Source: Betaproteobacteria bacterium
GTDB taxonomy: Bacteria; Pseudomonadota; Gammaproteobacteria; Burkholderiales; Burkholderiaceae_E
Length of the DNA stretch: 64,000 nt
Direction: 5' to 3'
Assembly: GCA_018970865.1 (NCBI GenBank)
Contig: JAGWVN010000005.1
Span: forward strand, 1-64,000
Each line of letters opens with the position of its first letter. The stretch's first letter is position 1. This document shows positions 33,321-43,369 of this stretch, one piece after another. The notes beneath the pieces are model-generated. The model ran no database searches, was not told where the DNA came from, and worked only from the letters and a program-made list of their open reading frames with translations. Both the position numbers and the translations under genes were made by a program.

Positions 33321-34946
33321 CTAGTCCGCCGCCGCCAGCATCCAGGCGGCCGCGCGCTCCGCGATCATCAGCGTGGGCGAGTTGGTGTTGCCCGAGGTGA
33401 TGGTGGGCATGACCGAGGCATCGGCGATGCGCAGACCCGTCACGCCCCGGAAGCGCAATTGCGCATCCACGACAGCCAAGGGGTCGTTAGCCGGCCCCAT
33501 CTTGCAGGTGCCCACCGGATGGAAGATGGTGGTGCCAACCAGCCCGGCCGCCTCGGCCAGCGCCTCGTCGGAGTCGTACTGCGGGCCCGGCACGAATTCT
33601 TCGGGTGCGTACCTGGCCAGGGCCGGACTGCCCACGATCCGCCGGGTGAGCCGGATGGAGTCTGCCGCCACCTGCCGGTCTTCCGGGGTAGAGAGATAGT
33701 TGGGCGCGATCTTTGGCGCATCCTCGGACCGAGGGCTGCGGATGTGGATGCTGCCGCGGGCCGTGGGCCGGAGATTGCACACCGAGGCGGTGATCGCCGG
33801 GAAGCGATGCAGGGGATCACCGAACTTGTCGAGCGACAAGGGCTGGACATGGTATTCGACATTCGCCCTCGCCTGCCCGGGATCGGATCGCGCAAAGGCG
33901 CCAAGCTGGCTGGGCGACATGGACATCGGACCGGTGCGAAAGAGCAGGTACTCCAGCCCCATGCGCGCCTTGCCCCAGGGGGAATTGGCCTGCACATTCA
34001 GCGTGGCCGCACCCTTCACCTTGAAGACGGTGCGCAGCTGAAGGTGGTCTTGCAGGTTCTCGCCCACCCCTGGCGCGGCCAGGCGAATCGGCACGCCTGC
34101 CTGGGCGAGCACCTCGGGGCGACCGATGCCTGAGAGTTCGAGAATCTGCGGCGTGCCCACGGCGCCAGCCGCCAGCACCACCTCCCGACGGGCCGACACC
34201 GATCGGCTGGGCCCGCCACCGGCATCCCGGACCGCCACTCCGGTCACCCGGGCGCCGTCTTCAGAAAGCAGCAGCCGTTCCACATGGGCGCCGCTCATCA
34301 CGGTGAGGTTCTGACGGGTGATAGCCTGCCGCAGAAAGGCCTTGGCGGCATTCCAGCGAAAGCCCCGCCGCTGATTGACCTCGAAGTAGCCGCAACCGAA
34401 GTTGTCGCCCCGATTGAAGTCATCGCAGGCCGGGATGCCCTGTTCCGCCGCCGCCTCCCGCCAGGCGTCGAGAATCTCCCAGCGCAGGCGCTGGGCCTCG
34501 ATCCGCCACTCGCCGCCGTGGCCGTGGAGTTCGTCCTGGGCGCCGCCGTCGAGCCGGTAGTAGTCCTCGTGCTGCTTGAAGAAAGGCAGCACCTCATCCC
34601 AGGCCCAGCCCGGATTGCCGAGATCGGCCCAGCCGTCATAGTCGCCCCGCTGGCCGCGCATGTAGATCATGCCGTTGATGGACGAGCAGCCACCGAAGAC
34701 CTTGCCCCGGGGATACCGGATGCTGCGGCCATTCAGGCCCGGCTCGGCCTCGGTCATGTACATCCAGTCGGTGCGCGGATTGCCGATGCAGTAGAGGTAG
34801 CCCACCGGGATGTGGATCCAGACATAGTCGTCCTTGCCTCCCGCCTCGAGCAGCAGCACCCGATTGCGGCGGTCGGCCGAGAGCCGATTGGCGAGCAGGC
34901 AACCCGCCGTGCCCGCGCCCACCACGATGTAGTCGAAATCGTCCAT
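33321..34946 (-). CDS. GMC-family FAD oxidoreductase (choline dehydrogenase-like)
   Basis: 541-residue flavoprotein of the glucose-methanol-choline family. The FAD-binding motif VVGAGTAGCLLANRLS is at about 8-23, and the GMC signatures are GKVFGGCSSINGMIYMRGQ and GAVGTPQILELSGIG. The C-terminal FHPVGTCKMG gives the catalytic His and NTNSPTLMIAERAA the second active-site residue (Asn). It is a soluble or peripheral primary-alcohol dehydrogenase; no signal peptide. It is the last gene of a minus-strand unit mmsA-gabD-GMC (23 bp after gabD), so an alcohol may be oxidised to an aldehyde that GabD then oxidises further. Confidence 0.93.
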   Translation of the reverse strand: MDDFDYIVVGAGTAGCLLANRLSADRRNRVLLLEAGGKDDYVWIHIPVGYLYCIGNPRTDWMYMTEAEPGLNGRSIRYPRGKVFGGCSSINGMIYMRGQRGDYDGWADLGNPGWAWDEVLPFFKQHEDYYRLDGGAQDELHGHGGEWRIEAQRLRWEILDAWREAAAEQGIPACDDFNRGDNFGCGYFEVNQRRGFRWNAAKAFLRQAITRQNLTVMSGAHVERLLLSEDGARVTGVAVRDAGGGPSRSVSARREVVLAAGAVGTPQILELSGIGRPEVLAQAGVPIRLAAPGVGENLQDHLQLRTVFKVKGAATLNVQANSPWGKARMGLEYLLFRTGPMSMSPSQLGAFARSDPGQARANVEYHVQPLSLDKFGDPLHRFPAITASVCNLRPTARGSIHIRSPRSEDAPKIAPNYLSTPEDRQVAADSIRLTRRIVGSPALARYAPEEFVPGPQYDSDEALAEAAGLVGTTIFHPVGTCKMGPANDPLAVVDAQLRFRGVTGLRIADASVMPTITSGNTNSPTLMIAERAAAWMLAAAD

Positions 34947-34969
34947 CGCCGCTGCCCTCCTCCGCGCGA

Positions 34970-36436
34970 TCAGAGCCCGGCCAGGCAGAGATATTTCAGC
35001 TCGAGGTATTCCTCGATGCCGTGGCTGGATCCCTCCCGACCGAGGCCCGACTGCTTCACCCCGCCGAAGGGCGCCACTTCCGTGGACAGCAGGCCGCTGT
35101 TGACGCAGACCATGCCGGTCTCCAGGGCCTCGGCCACGCGGAACACGCGGCCGATGTCGCGCGAGTAGAAATAGGCCGCCAGGCCGAACTCGGTGGCATT
35201 GGCCATGGCCACCACCTCCTCGTCGGACCGGAAACGGAAGAGCGGGGCCACCGGGCCGAAGGTTTCCTCGCGGGCCACCCGCATCTCGGCGGTGACCTCG
35301 GTGAGCAGCGTGGGCTGGAAGAACAGCCCGCCCAGGGCATGGCGCTGGCCGCCGAGCGCCACGCGGGCACCCTTGGCCACGGCATCGGCGATGTGCTCCT
35401 CCACCTTGCTCACCGCCGCCGGCTCGATCAGCGGGCCGATGGTGACGCCCGGCTCGGTGCCCGGCCCGACCTTGAACTCGGCCACGCGGGCCGCCAGCCG
35501 GGCGGCGAAGTCGTCGTAGACCGCGTCGTGGACATACAGCCGATTGGCGCAGACGCAGGTCTGACCGGCATTGCGGTACTTGGACGCCAGCGCCCCCTCG
35601 ACCGCGGCATCGAGATCGGCGTCCTCGAAGACGATGAAAGGCGCGTTGCCGCCCAACTCCAGGGAGAGCTTCTTGACCGTGTCGGCCGACTGGCGCAGCA
35701 GGATGCGGCCAACCTCGGTGGACCCGGTGAACGAGAGCTTGCGAACGGTCGGGTTCGTGCAGAGTTCCAGGCCGATCTCCGGCGATTTGCTGCCATCGGC
35801 CACGATCAGGTTGAACACGCCCGGCGGGAAGCCCGCCTGCTCGGCCAGCGCCGCCAGCGCCAGCGCCGAGAGCGGCGTGGCCTCGGCCGGCTTGGCCACC
35901 ACGGTGCAGCCGGCGGCCAGCGCCGGGGACACCTTGCGGGTGATCATCGCGATCGGGAAGTTCCACGGCGTGATGGCCGCGCACACGCCGATCGGCTGCT
36001 TGAGCACCAGGATGCGCCGGTCGGCCGCATAGGTGGGGATCACCTCGCCACAGACCCGCTTGCCCTCCTCCGCAAACCACTCGATGAACGAGGCGCCATA
36101 GACCACCTCGCCGCGGGCCTCGGCCAGCGGCTTGCCCTGCTCGGCGGTCATCAGCGCGGCCAGGTCGTCGGCATGGGCCATCACCAGATCGAACCAGCGG
36201 CGGAGCACCGCCGCGCGATCCTTGGCGGTGCGTGCCCGCCAGGCCGGCAGCGCGCGGGCCGCCGCGTCGATGGCGCGGCGGGTCTCGGCCACGCCCATGT
36301 CGGCCACCTGCGCGATGGTCTCGCCGATGGCCGGGTCGGTCACCGCGAAGCGCGCGCCGCTGTCAGCCTGCACCCACTGGCCGTCGATGTAGCCGCTGTC
36401 ACGCAGCAGCAGGCTGCTCTTGAGTTGAAGCGTCAT
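34970..36436 (-). CDS. gabD: NAD(P)-dependent succinate-semialdehyde dehydrogenase GabD
   Basis: 488-residue aldehyde dehydrogenase. PWNFPIAMITRK is the cofactor-binding region, LELGGNAPFIVFEDADLD holds the general-base Glu, and NAGQTCVCANRLYV the nucleophilic Cys. The C-terminal EYLELKYLCLAGL is typical of GabD. The substrate is probably succinate semialdehyde, though glutarate semialdehyde or a related aldehyde is possible. It lies 69 bp after mmsA and 23 bp before the GMC gene. Confidence 0.93.
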   Translation of the reverse strand: MTLQLKSSLLLRDSGYIDGQWVQADSGARFAVTDPAIGETIAQVADMGVAETRRAIDAAARALPAWRARTAKDRAAVLRRWFDLVMAHADDLAALMTAEQGKPLAEARGEVVYGASFIEWFAEEGKRVCGEVIPTYAADRRILVLKQPIGVCAAITPWNFPIAMITRKVSPALAAGCTVVAKPAEATPLSALALAALAEQAGFPPGVFNLIVADGSKSPEIGLELCTNPTVRKLSFTGSTEVGRILLRQSADTVKKLSLELGGNAPFIVFEDADLDAAVEGALASKYRNAGQTCVCANRLYVHDAVYDDFAARLAARVAEFKVGPGTEPGVTIGPLIEPAAVSKVEEHIADAVAKGARVALGGQRHALGGLFFQPTLLTEVTAEMRVAREETFGPVAPLFRFRSDEEVVAMANATEFGLAAYFYSRDIGRVFRVAEALETGMVCVNSGLLSTEVAPFGGVKQSGLGREGSSHGIEEYLELKYLCLAGL

Positions 36437-36505
36437 GGAAACATTCCTCCGGGCAACAGGGCAGAGGCCGCCCGCGCCGGCAGGCTGCGCGGCCTCACGA
36501 CAGGC

Positions 36506-38026
<1,521 letters not shown>

Positions 38027-38091
38027 GACATTCTCCTGAAGATCAGGCCGGCGAAGGGCCTGCGGCTGTTCAGCCTGTTGAACGCGCATTC

Positions 38092-38106
38092 ATTCTATGG
38101 AAGAAT
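38092..38106. promoter_or_regulatory. Candidate IclR operator ATTCT-N5-AGAAT
   Basis: A 5-5-5 inverted repeat lies in the mmsA/IclR divergent region, overlapping the mmsA -10 hexamer. Its length and A/T-rich arms suit an IclR-type regulator; assignment is by position. Confidence 0.4.
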
Positions 38107-38134
38107 TATCGAATCCGGCCTTCCCCGCTGTCAA
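38105..38134 (-). promoter_or_regulatory. mmsA sigma70 promoter
   Basis: The minus strand has TTGACA (38129-38134) and GATAAT (38105-38110) with an 18-bp spacer. It reads into mmsA-gabD-GMC. On the plus strand TTGAAC at 38078 with AAGAAT 17 bp further may serve the IclR gene, so the two promoters would overlap. Confidence 0.6.
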
Positions 38135-38146
38135 TCCGGCTCCGCC

Positions 38147-39001
38147 ATGACCACGCCCCGAAGCACCGCTCCCACGCCCACGCCCACGCTCACGCCCGCG
38201 CCCGAGGGCTCGCGCGGGCCTGCGCCCGACGGCTCGCGCGTGCCCGCGGTGGAGCGCGCCGTGCGCCTTATCGACGAGCTGGCCGCCGCGCGCGAGCCGC
38301 TCGGTCTGGCCGAACTCGCCCGCCGGCTGACCCTGCCGAAGAGCAGCGTGCATGGCCTGCTCGCCACCCTCGTGGCCCATGGTCTCGCGCGCCGCGGGCC
38401 TGACGGCGATTTCAGCCTCGGGCCACGACCGCTGCAGTGGGCCGGCGCCTATGAGGCACAGTCGGACATCCTGCGCGCCTTCCACCAGCTCGCCGGCAGC
38501 CACGCCGCCCTGAGCGCCGAGACCGTGATGCTGGCCGTGCTAGAAGGCGCGGAAGTGCGCTACCTCGCCTGCCGGCCGGGCACCCGGCCGCTCGCGGTCA
38601 ATTTCCGGGTGGGCGGACGATTCCCCGCCGCCTGCACCTCGTCGGGCAAGGCCATGCTGGCCACCCTGCCGCCGGAGCAGGCCGGCCGGCTGCTGGCCGA
38701 TGCCCCTCTGCCGCGTCTCACCCGGCACAGTGTGCGCACGCTCACCGCCCTGCGGCGCCAGCTCGCCCAGGTCCGCCTGCAGGGCTGGGCCATGGACGAC
38801 GAGGAAACCGCCGAGGGCATGCAGTGCTTCGGCGCGCCGGTCCTCGGCCCGCGTGACCCCCGCGCGCAGGCGGCGGTGGCGGTCAGCGTGATCAAGGCCG
38901 GGCTGAGCGCCGAACGCCGTCAGGCCCTGGTCACCGCCATCGGCGGGCTCGCCCGCGATCTCTCCGCCGCGCTCGGCGCCGCGCCACCGCGGGCCGGCTG
39001 A
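38147..39001 (+). CDS. IclR family transcriptional regulator
   Basis: 284-residue regulator. A Pro/Thr/Ala-rich tail of about 30 residues precedes the winged helix-turn-helix (VERAVRLIDELAAAREPLGLAELARRLTLPKSSVHGLLATL, about 34-74). The IclR effector domain follows, with PAACTSSGKAMLA and DDEETAEGMQCFGAPV, the usual ligand-pocket motifs. It is divergent from mmsA-gabD-GMC with a shared promoter region, and transcribed towards the amidohydrolase and pdxA genes, so it probably controls either or both units. Confidence 0.92.
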   Translation: MTTPRSTAPTPTPTLTPAPEGSRGPAPDGSRVPAVERAVRLIDELAAAREPLGLAELARRLTLPKSSVHGLLATLVAHGLARRGPDGDFSLGPRPLQWAGAYEAQSDILRAFHQLAGSHAALSAETVMLAVLEGAEVRYLACRPGTRPLAVNFRVGGRFPAACTSSGKAMLATLPPEQAGRLLADAPLPRLTRHSVRTLTALRRQLAQVRLQGWAMDDEETAEGMQCFGAPVLGPRDPRAQAAVAVSVIKAGLSAERRQALVTAIGGLARDLSAALGAAPPRAG

Positions 39002-39041
39002 GCCGCCCTCCCATCACACCGTCACATCCCCGGAGTCCGTC

Positions 39042-40337
39042 ATGTCCGCCCAGCCCCAGGATCTCATCGTCCCGCGCATCAACCCCGACCGTCTCTGGGA
39101 CAGCCTGATGACCCTCGCCCGGATCGGCGCCACGCCCAAGGGCGGGGTCTGCCGGCTGGCGCTCACCGAGCTCGACCGTCAGGGTCGCGACCTGGTGGTG
39201 GGCTGGCTGCGCGAGGCCGGCTGCGAGATCCGCATCGACGCGATCGGCAATGTCTTCGGCATCCGCCCCGGACGGCTGGGCAACGGCCTCACCGGCCATG
39301 GGCCCGACGCGCAACCGGTGGCCGAGCCCACGCGCCGGCCGGTGGCGGTGGGCAGCCATGTCGATACCCAGCCCACCGGCGGCCGCTTCGACGGCAACTA
39401 CGGCGTGCTCGCCGGCGTGGAGGTGCTGCGCGCCCTGAACGATGCCGGCATCGTCACCGAGCGGCCGCTGTGCGTGGCCATCTGGACCAACGAGGAAGGC
39501 ACGCGCTACACCCCGGTGATGATGGGCTCGGGCGTGTATGCCGGCGCGTTCACGCTGGCGCACTGCCTCGATCAGGTCGACCGCGAGGGCGTGACCGTGG
39601 GCAAGGCGTTGGCCGCCGTCGGCTACGCCGGCAAGGACAGCGCCCCGCGCTTCTCGGCCTACTTCGAGCCGCACATCGAGCAGGGGCCGGTGCTCGAAGC
39701 CGAGCAGATCACCATCGGCGCGGTGGAAGGCGCGCTCGGCCAGCGCTGGTTCGACGCCACCGTCACCGGCCAGGACGCCCATGCCGGGCCCACGCCGCTG
39801 GCCATGCGCCGCGATGCCCTGCTGGCCGCGGCCCGCATGGTGCAGGCGGTGCGCGAGATCGCCGAGTCCTCGCCCGACTATGCCCGGGGCACGGTCGGCC
39901 AGCTCTTCGTGCATCCCAACTCGCGCAATGTGATCCCGGGGCGGGTGGAGTTCACCGTCGATCTGCGCAATGCCAGCGCCAGCACCCTGGACAGCATGGT
40001 GCGGCGGCTGCACGAGGCCGCCGCGCAGGTGGAACGCCAGGATGGCGTGAGCATCGTACTGCGCGAAGTGGTGCACTTCCCGCCCTGCGCGTTCGACCCG
40101 ACGCTGGTCGGCGGCATCGAGCGCCATGCCCGCGCGCTGGGCCACCCGGTGCGCCGCATCGCCAGCGGCGCGGGCCATGACGCGGTCTATGTCGCGCGCA
40201 CCTGCCCCACCGCGATGATCTTCGTGCCCTGCGAGAACGGCATCAGCCACAACGAGATCGAGAACGTCAAGCCGGCCGATCTCGCCGCCGGCGCCGATGT
40301 GCTGCTGCAGGCCATGCTCGAGACCGCAGGCCGCTGA
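39042..40337 (+). CDS. M20 family Zn-dependent amidohydrolase (N-carbamoyl amino acid hydrolase/allantoate amidohydrolase type)
   Basis: 431-residue binuclear metal hydrolase. Metal ligands appear in GSHVDTQPTGGRFDGNYG (His, Asp), TNEEG (Glu), EPHIEQGP (His/Glu region) and PCENGISHNEIE (His near the end). The lid domain includes GQDAHAGPTPLAMRRD. Members cleave N-carbamoyl-L-amino acids, N-carbamoyl-beta-alanine or allantoate; the sequence alone does not choose. With MmsA and a class III aminotransferase close by, beta-ureidopropionase is a reasonable guess. Its TGA shares one base with the pdxA ATG. Confidence 0.9.
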   Translation: MSAQPQDLIVPRINPDRLWDSLMTLARIGATPKGGVCRLALTELDRQGRDLVVGWLREAGCEIRIDAIGNVFGIRPGRLGNGLTGHGPDAQPVAEPTRRPVAVGSHVDTQPTGGRFDGNYGVLAGVEVLRALNDAGIVTERPLCVAIWTNEEGTRYTPVMMGSGVYAGAFTLAHCLDQVDREGVTVGKALAAVGYAGKDSAPRFSAYFEPHIEQGPVLEAEQITIGAVEGALGQRWFDATVTGQDAHAGPTPLAMRRDALLAAARMVQAVREIAESSPDYARGTVGQLFVHPNSRNVIPGRVEFTVDLRNASASTLDSMVRRLHEAAAQVERQDGVSIVLREVVHFPPCAFDPTLVGGIERHARALGHPVRRIASGAGHDAVYVARTCPTAMIFVPCENGISHNEIENVKPADLAAGADVLLQAMLETAGR

Positions 40338-41431
40338 TGCGCGTGCGGCCCATCGCCATCACCCAGGGCGATCCCGCCGGCATCGGCCCGGAGATCATCC
40401 TGAAGGCGGCGGCGGCCGGCCTGCCGGCGCCCTGCGTGGTCATCGGCGACCCGGCCCTGCTGCAGCGGGAATCCGACCGGCTGAGGCTGGGCCTGCGGAT
40501 CCGGCCGGTGGCCACGCCGGGCGCGGCGGTGGGGCCGGCGAGCGGTGCGGGCGGCGCCCCGGGTCTGTCCGGGGTGGCCGGGGTGGCCGGGGTGCCGGGC
40601 CTGCCCGCCATCGGCGCCCTCCCCGGCTTCACCGGTGACGAACTGCCAGTCATCCCGGTGATCTCGCTGCCCGTCGACCTGCGGGTGGGGCAGATGAGCG
40701 CAGCCGGCGGCGAGGCCGCCTATCGCTGCGTGTGCCGCGCCGCCGAGCTCGCGCTGCGCGGCGAAGTGCGGGCGGTGGTCACCGCGCCGCTGGCCAAGGA
40801 GGCGCTCAGGCTCGCCGGCCACGACTGGCCGGGTCACACCGAGCTGCTCGCCCACCTGGCCGGCAACCCGCCGGTGCGCATGATGCTGGCCAACACCGAG
40901 CTGCGTACCGTGCTGGTCAGCATCCATGTGTCGCTCGCCCAGGCGATCGCCGCGGTGACACTGCCGCGGGTGCTCGAGACCCTGCGCATCACCGACGCCG
41001 GGCTGCGCCGCATGGGCATCGCCGCGCCCCGGCTGGCGGTGGCCGGCCTGAATCCGCACGCCGGCGAGGGCGGGCTGTTCGGCCGGGAAGAGATCGAGAT
41101 CATCGCGCCGGCCGTCGCGCAGGCCCGCGCCGAGGGCATCGACGCCCAGGGCCCCTTCCCGCCCGACACGGTGTTCATGCGCGCGCGCGGCCTGAAGACG
41201 GTCGACGCGGTGGTGGCCATGTACCACGACCAGGGCCTGATCCCGGTGAAGTACCTCGGACTGGACGAGGGCGTGAACATCACGGTGGGCCTGCCCTTCG
41301 TGCGCACCAGCCCCGACCACGGCACCGCCTTCGACATCGCCGGCCAGCCAGGTGAGCACGGCGCCGGCCTGGCCGACCCCCGCAGCCTGCTGGCGGCCGT
41401 CAGCCAGGCCGATCGGCTGGCGCCGGCCTGA
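40337..41431 (+). CDS. pdxA: 4-hydroxythreonine-4-phosphate dehydrogenase (PdxA family)
   Basis: 364-residue NAD-dependent dehydrogenase. ITQGDPAGIGPEIILK opens the family. The metal-binding histidines are in HDWPGHTELLA, and GLNPHAGEGGLFGREE and AMYHDQGLIPVKYLG follow. Residues of about 58-95 are an extra Gly/Val/Pro-rich segment encoded partly by a tandem 9-bp repeat; the usual family length is about 330. It overlaps the amidohydrolase gene by one base. In a catabolic context a PdxA2-like role (dehydrogenation of a sugar-acid phosphate such as D-threonate 4-phosphate) is an alternative to vitamin B6 synthesis. Confidence 0.88.
   Translation: MRVRPIAITQGDPAGIGPEIILKAAAAGLPAPCVVIGDPALLQRESDRLRLGLRIRPVATPGAAVGPASGAGGAPGLSGVAGVAGVPGLPAIGALPGFTGDELPVIPVISLPVDLRVGQMSAAGGEAAYRCVCRAAELALRGEVRAVVTAPLAKEALRLAGHDWPGHTELLAHLAGNPPVRMMLANTELRTVLVSIHVSLAQAIAAVTLPRVLETLRITDAGLRRMGIAAPRLAVAGLNPHAGEGGLFGREEIEIIAPAVAQARAEGIDAQGPFPPDTVFMRARGLKTVDAVVAMYHDQGLIPVKYLGLDEGVNITVGLPFVRTSPDHGTAFDIAGQPGEHGAGLADPRSLLAAVSQADRLAPA
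40571..40596 (+). repeat. Tandem GGGGTGGCC repeat inside pdxA
   Basis: Two exact 9-bp copies (40571-40579, 40580-40588) and an 8-bp degenerate third (GGGGTGCC) encode the Gly-Val-Ala/Pro segment of PdxA. As the unit is three codons long, copy number changes would keep the frame. Confidence 0.8.
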
Positions 41432-41539
41432 AGCCGGATGGCCCGACCGGCGTTCCGGTGCAGGCGGGCAGGCCCGCGCCTTGCCACCTGCAGACCTTCC
41501 GGGCATCCTGCCGCTCGGGAACTCCCCCGGCACCATCCG

Positions 41540-42157
41540 ATGAACGACGGCAGCGGCAGCAAGCTCCTCTCAACGTCCGGCCGCTGGCTGTCCGGCGCGC
41601 TGCTCGCACTGGGCATCGGCCTGTTGGCCCTGCCAGGCGCGCAGGCCCACCCCCATGCCCGCTTCAGCTACCAGCTCGACCCCATCCTGCGAGACGGAGC
41701 CGTGGTCGGCCTAGCCGTGCGCTGGATGCTCGACCCGCTCACCTCGCTGCTCGCGCTGCGCGGCATCGACGCCAACCGCAACGGCGTGGCCGATCCCGAG
41801 GAGCTGGCCGCGTTCGCGCGCCTCAATGACCAGCTGGTGTCGGCCCAGGGCTACTTCCTGAGCCTGGGCGCGGGCGCCGACGCCGCGCCGGGCTTCCGGG
41901 TGAGCCGGGGCCTGAGCGCCGAACAATCGGCCCAGCGCATCCAGCTCAGTTTCGAGGTGACGCTCGAGCAGCCCCACCGCGGCCCGCTCACCGTGCGCCT
42001 GTTCGATGCCTCGTGGTACGTGGCGCTGAGCGCCGACGATCCCCCGTTGCCCGCGGGCCATGCCTGCCAGGGCAGCGCCGCCCTCGAGACCCTCGAGACC
42101 CAGGGCTGGGGCGCCCAGCCCGTGCCGGTGGTTCGCCTCACCTGCCCCGGCACCTGA
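41540..42157 (+). CDS. DUF1007 family periplasmic protein with EF-hand-like loop
   Basis: 205-residue exported protein. A signal peptide (WLSGALLALGIGLLALPGAQA) is followed by HPHARFSYQLDPIL, the typical DUF1007 opening with two histidines just after cleavage. A calcium-binding-like loop DANRNGVADPEE lies at 77-88. DUF1007 proteins are usually encoded beside nickel/cobalt or zinc transporters; no such gene is visible here, so it is orphaned. A metal-related role is likely but unproved. Start is the ATG at 41540. Confidence 0.8.
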   Translation: MNDGSGSKLLSTSGRWLSGALLALGIGLLALPGAQAHPHARFSYQLDPILRDGAVVGLAVRWMLDPLTSLLALRGIDANRNGVADPEELAAFARLNDQLVSAQGYFLSLGAGADAAPGFRVSRGLSAEQSAQRIQLSFEVTLEQPHRGPLTVRLFDASWYVALSADDPPLPAGHACQGSAALETLETQGWGAQPVPVVRLTCPGT

Positions 42158-42217
42158 GCCATTCGGGCAACCGCATGCATCCGCGTCACCCCCACAAGAG
42201 CAACACGCTGTCCAACC

Positions 42218-42224
42218 AAGGAGG
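42218..42224 (+). promoter_or_regulatory. Strong Shine-Dalgarno site of the cyclase gene
   Basis: AAGGAGG, fully complementary to the 16S rRNA 3' end, lies seven bases before the ATG at 42232. It fixes the start of the exported cyclase-family protein and predicts efficient translation. Confidence 0.85.
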
Positions 42225-42231
42225 AAGACCC

Positions 42232-43179
42232 ATGACACTGACCCGCATCGCCTCGGCCCTGGCCGCCACCGCCGCGTTCGTCCTGGCCGCCCCGGCCCAG
42301 GCCCAGAACTGCACCCCCTCGAAGTGGGGCGCCAACGACCAGATCGGCGCGCTCAACAACATCACCCCGGCCAACGTGCTCGAGGCCACCAAGCTGGTGA
42401 AGCGCGGCAAATCCATCCGCATGGGCATCGAGACCAACAGCCGCACCCCGGCCTACCCGCCGCGCACCTTCTCGCTCACCGTGCTGTCACCGGGCCAGGA
42501 AAACGGTGTCTCGCTCGGCGCCACCAAGACCAACTACAACGACGACATCATCATGGGCTGGGTGGGCATCGGTTCGCAGCTCGACGGCCTGGGCCACATC
42601 GGCACCGCCAATGTCTACTACAACTGCACCAAGGCCGGCGACTTCGTCACCGCCGGCGGCCTGAAGAAGTTCGGCATCGAGACCGTGCCGGCCGTGGCCA
42701 CCCGCGGCGTCATCCTCGACATGGTCGGGCTGATGGGCAAGGACCCGGTGCCCGAAGGCACGGCCTTCAACCGCAAGGAGATCGACGCGGCCATCGCCCG
42801 TCAGGGCATCAAGCCCATCGGCAAGGGTGATGTGGTCATCTTCTACACCGGCTGGACCAAGCTGATCGGCAAGGACGACAAGCGCTACGGCTCGGTGGAG
42901 CCGGGTCTGGGCGTGGAGGGCGCGCGCTACCTGACCTCGCTGGGCGTGGCCATGGTGGGTGCCGACACCTGGGGCCTGGAGGTGATCCCCTTCGAGAAAC
43001 CGACCGACATCTTCCATGTCCACCAGATCCTGCTGGCCGAGACCGGCACCTTCATCCTCGAGAATGTGAACGCCGAGGAGGCTGTGAAGGACAAGGTCTA
43101 CGAGGGCCTGTTCACCCTGGGCCCGTCGCGGATCACCGGCGCCGTGCAGGCGATCATCAACCCGGTGTTCATCTACTGA
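42232..43179 (+). CDS. Exported cyclase-family protein (kynurenine formamidase-like)
   Basis: 315-residue protein. A signal peptide (MTLTRIASALAATAAFVLAAPAQA) is followed by WGANDQIGALNNITPANVLEA, the usual opening of this cyclase/amidohydrolase family. The metal-site region reads GSQLDGLGHIG, similar to the HxGTHxDxxxH motif of KynB-type enzymes but with Gln in the first part. DVVIFYTGW and GADTWGLEVIP are also family features. The reaction is unknown; relatives hydrolyse amides or cyclic compounds. The strong Shine-Dalgarno site and downstream hairpin suggest an independently expressed unit. Confidence 0.85.
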   Translation: MTLTRIASALAATAAFVLAAPAQAQNCTPSKWGANDQIGALNNITPANVLEATKLVKRGKSIRMGIETNSRTPAYPPRTFSLTVLSPGQENGVSLGATKTNYNDDIIMGWVGIGSQLDGLGHIGTANVYYNCTKAGDFVTAGGLKKFGIETVPAVATRGVILDMVGLMGKDPVPEGTAFNRKEIDAAIARQGIKPIGKGDVVIFYTGWTKLIGKDDKRYGSVEPGLGVEGARYLTSLGVAMVGADTWGLEVIPFEKPTDIFHVHQILLAETGTFILENVNAEEAVKDKVYEGLFTLGPSRITGAVQAIINPVFIY

Positions 43180-43239
43180 GCCGGGCCCGAGACGGCACGA
43201 GGGCGCCTGCGGGCTTCGCGGCTCGCCCACTCGTTGAGA

Positions 43240-43274
43240 TCGGGCCCCGAGGGCGATTCGCCTTCGGGGCCCGA
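43240..43274 (+). terminator. Terminator-like hairpin after the cyclase gene
   Basis: An 11-bp perfect stem (TCGGGCCCCGA paired with TCGGGGCCCGA) encloses an inner GGCGA/TCGCC stem and is followed by a short CTTT run. It lies 60 bp after the cyclase stop and separates it from the toxin-antitoxin-like pair. The T-run is weak, so efficiency is uncertain. Confidence 0.55.
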
Positions 43275-43307
43275 CGCTTTCAGGAGCTCCGAGTCCTCGG
43301 CGATGGC

Positions 43308-43337
43308 TTGACGCCAGGCAATCCATCACCCCATGAT
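43308..43337 (+). promoter_or_regulatory. Promoter of the toxin-antitoxin-like pair
   Basis: TTGACG (43308-43313) and CATGAT (43332-43337) with an 18-bp spacer. The -10 hexamer lies inside the 24-bp palindrome, so a protein bound there would block transcription. Confidence 0.5.
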
Positions 43338-43348
43338 CATGGGGTGAT
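43325..43348. promoter_or_regulatory. 24-bp perfect palindrome, autoregulatory operator candidate
   Basis: The half-site ATCACCCCATGA is followed directly by its exact reverse complement, giving 24 bp without a mismatch. It lies 21 bp upstream of the antitoxin candidate's ATG and covers the -10 box. Such a site is typical of toxin-antitoxin autoregulation by a ribbon-helix-helix or HTH antitoxin. Confidence 0.8.
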
Positions 43349-43369
43349 TTGACGATACTGGAGTGCCAC

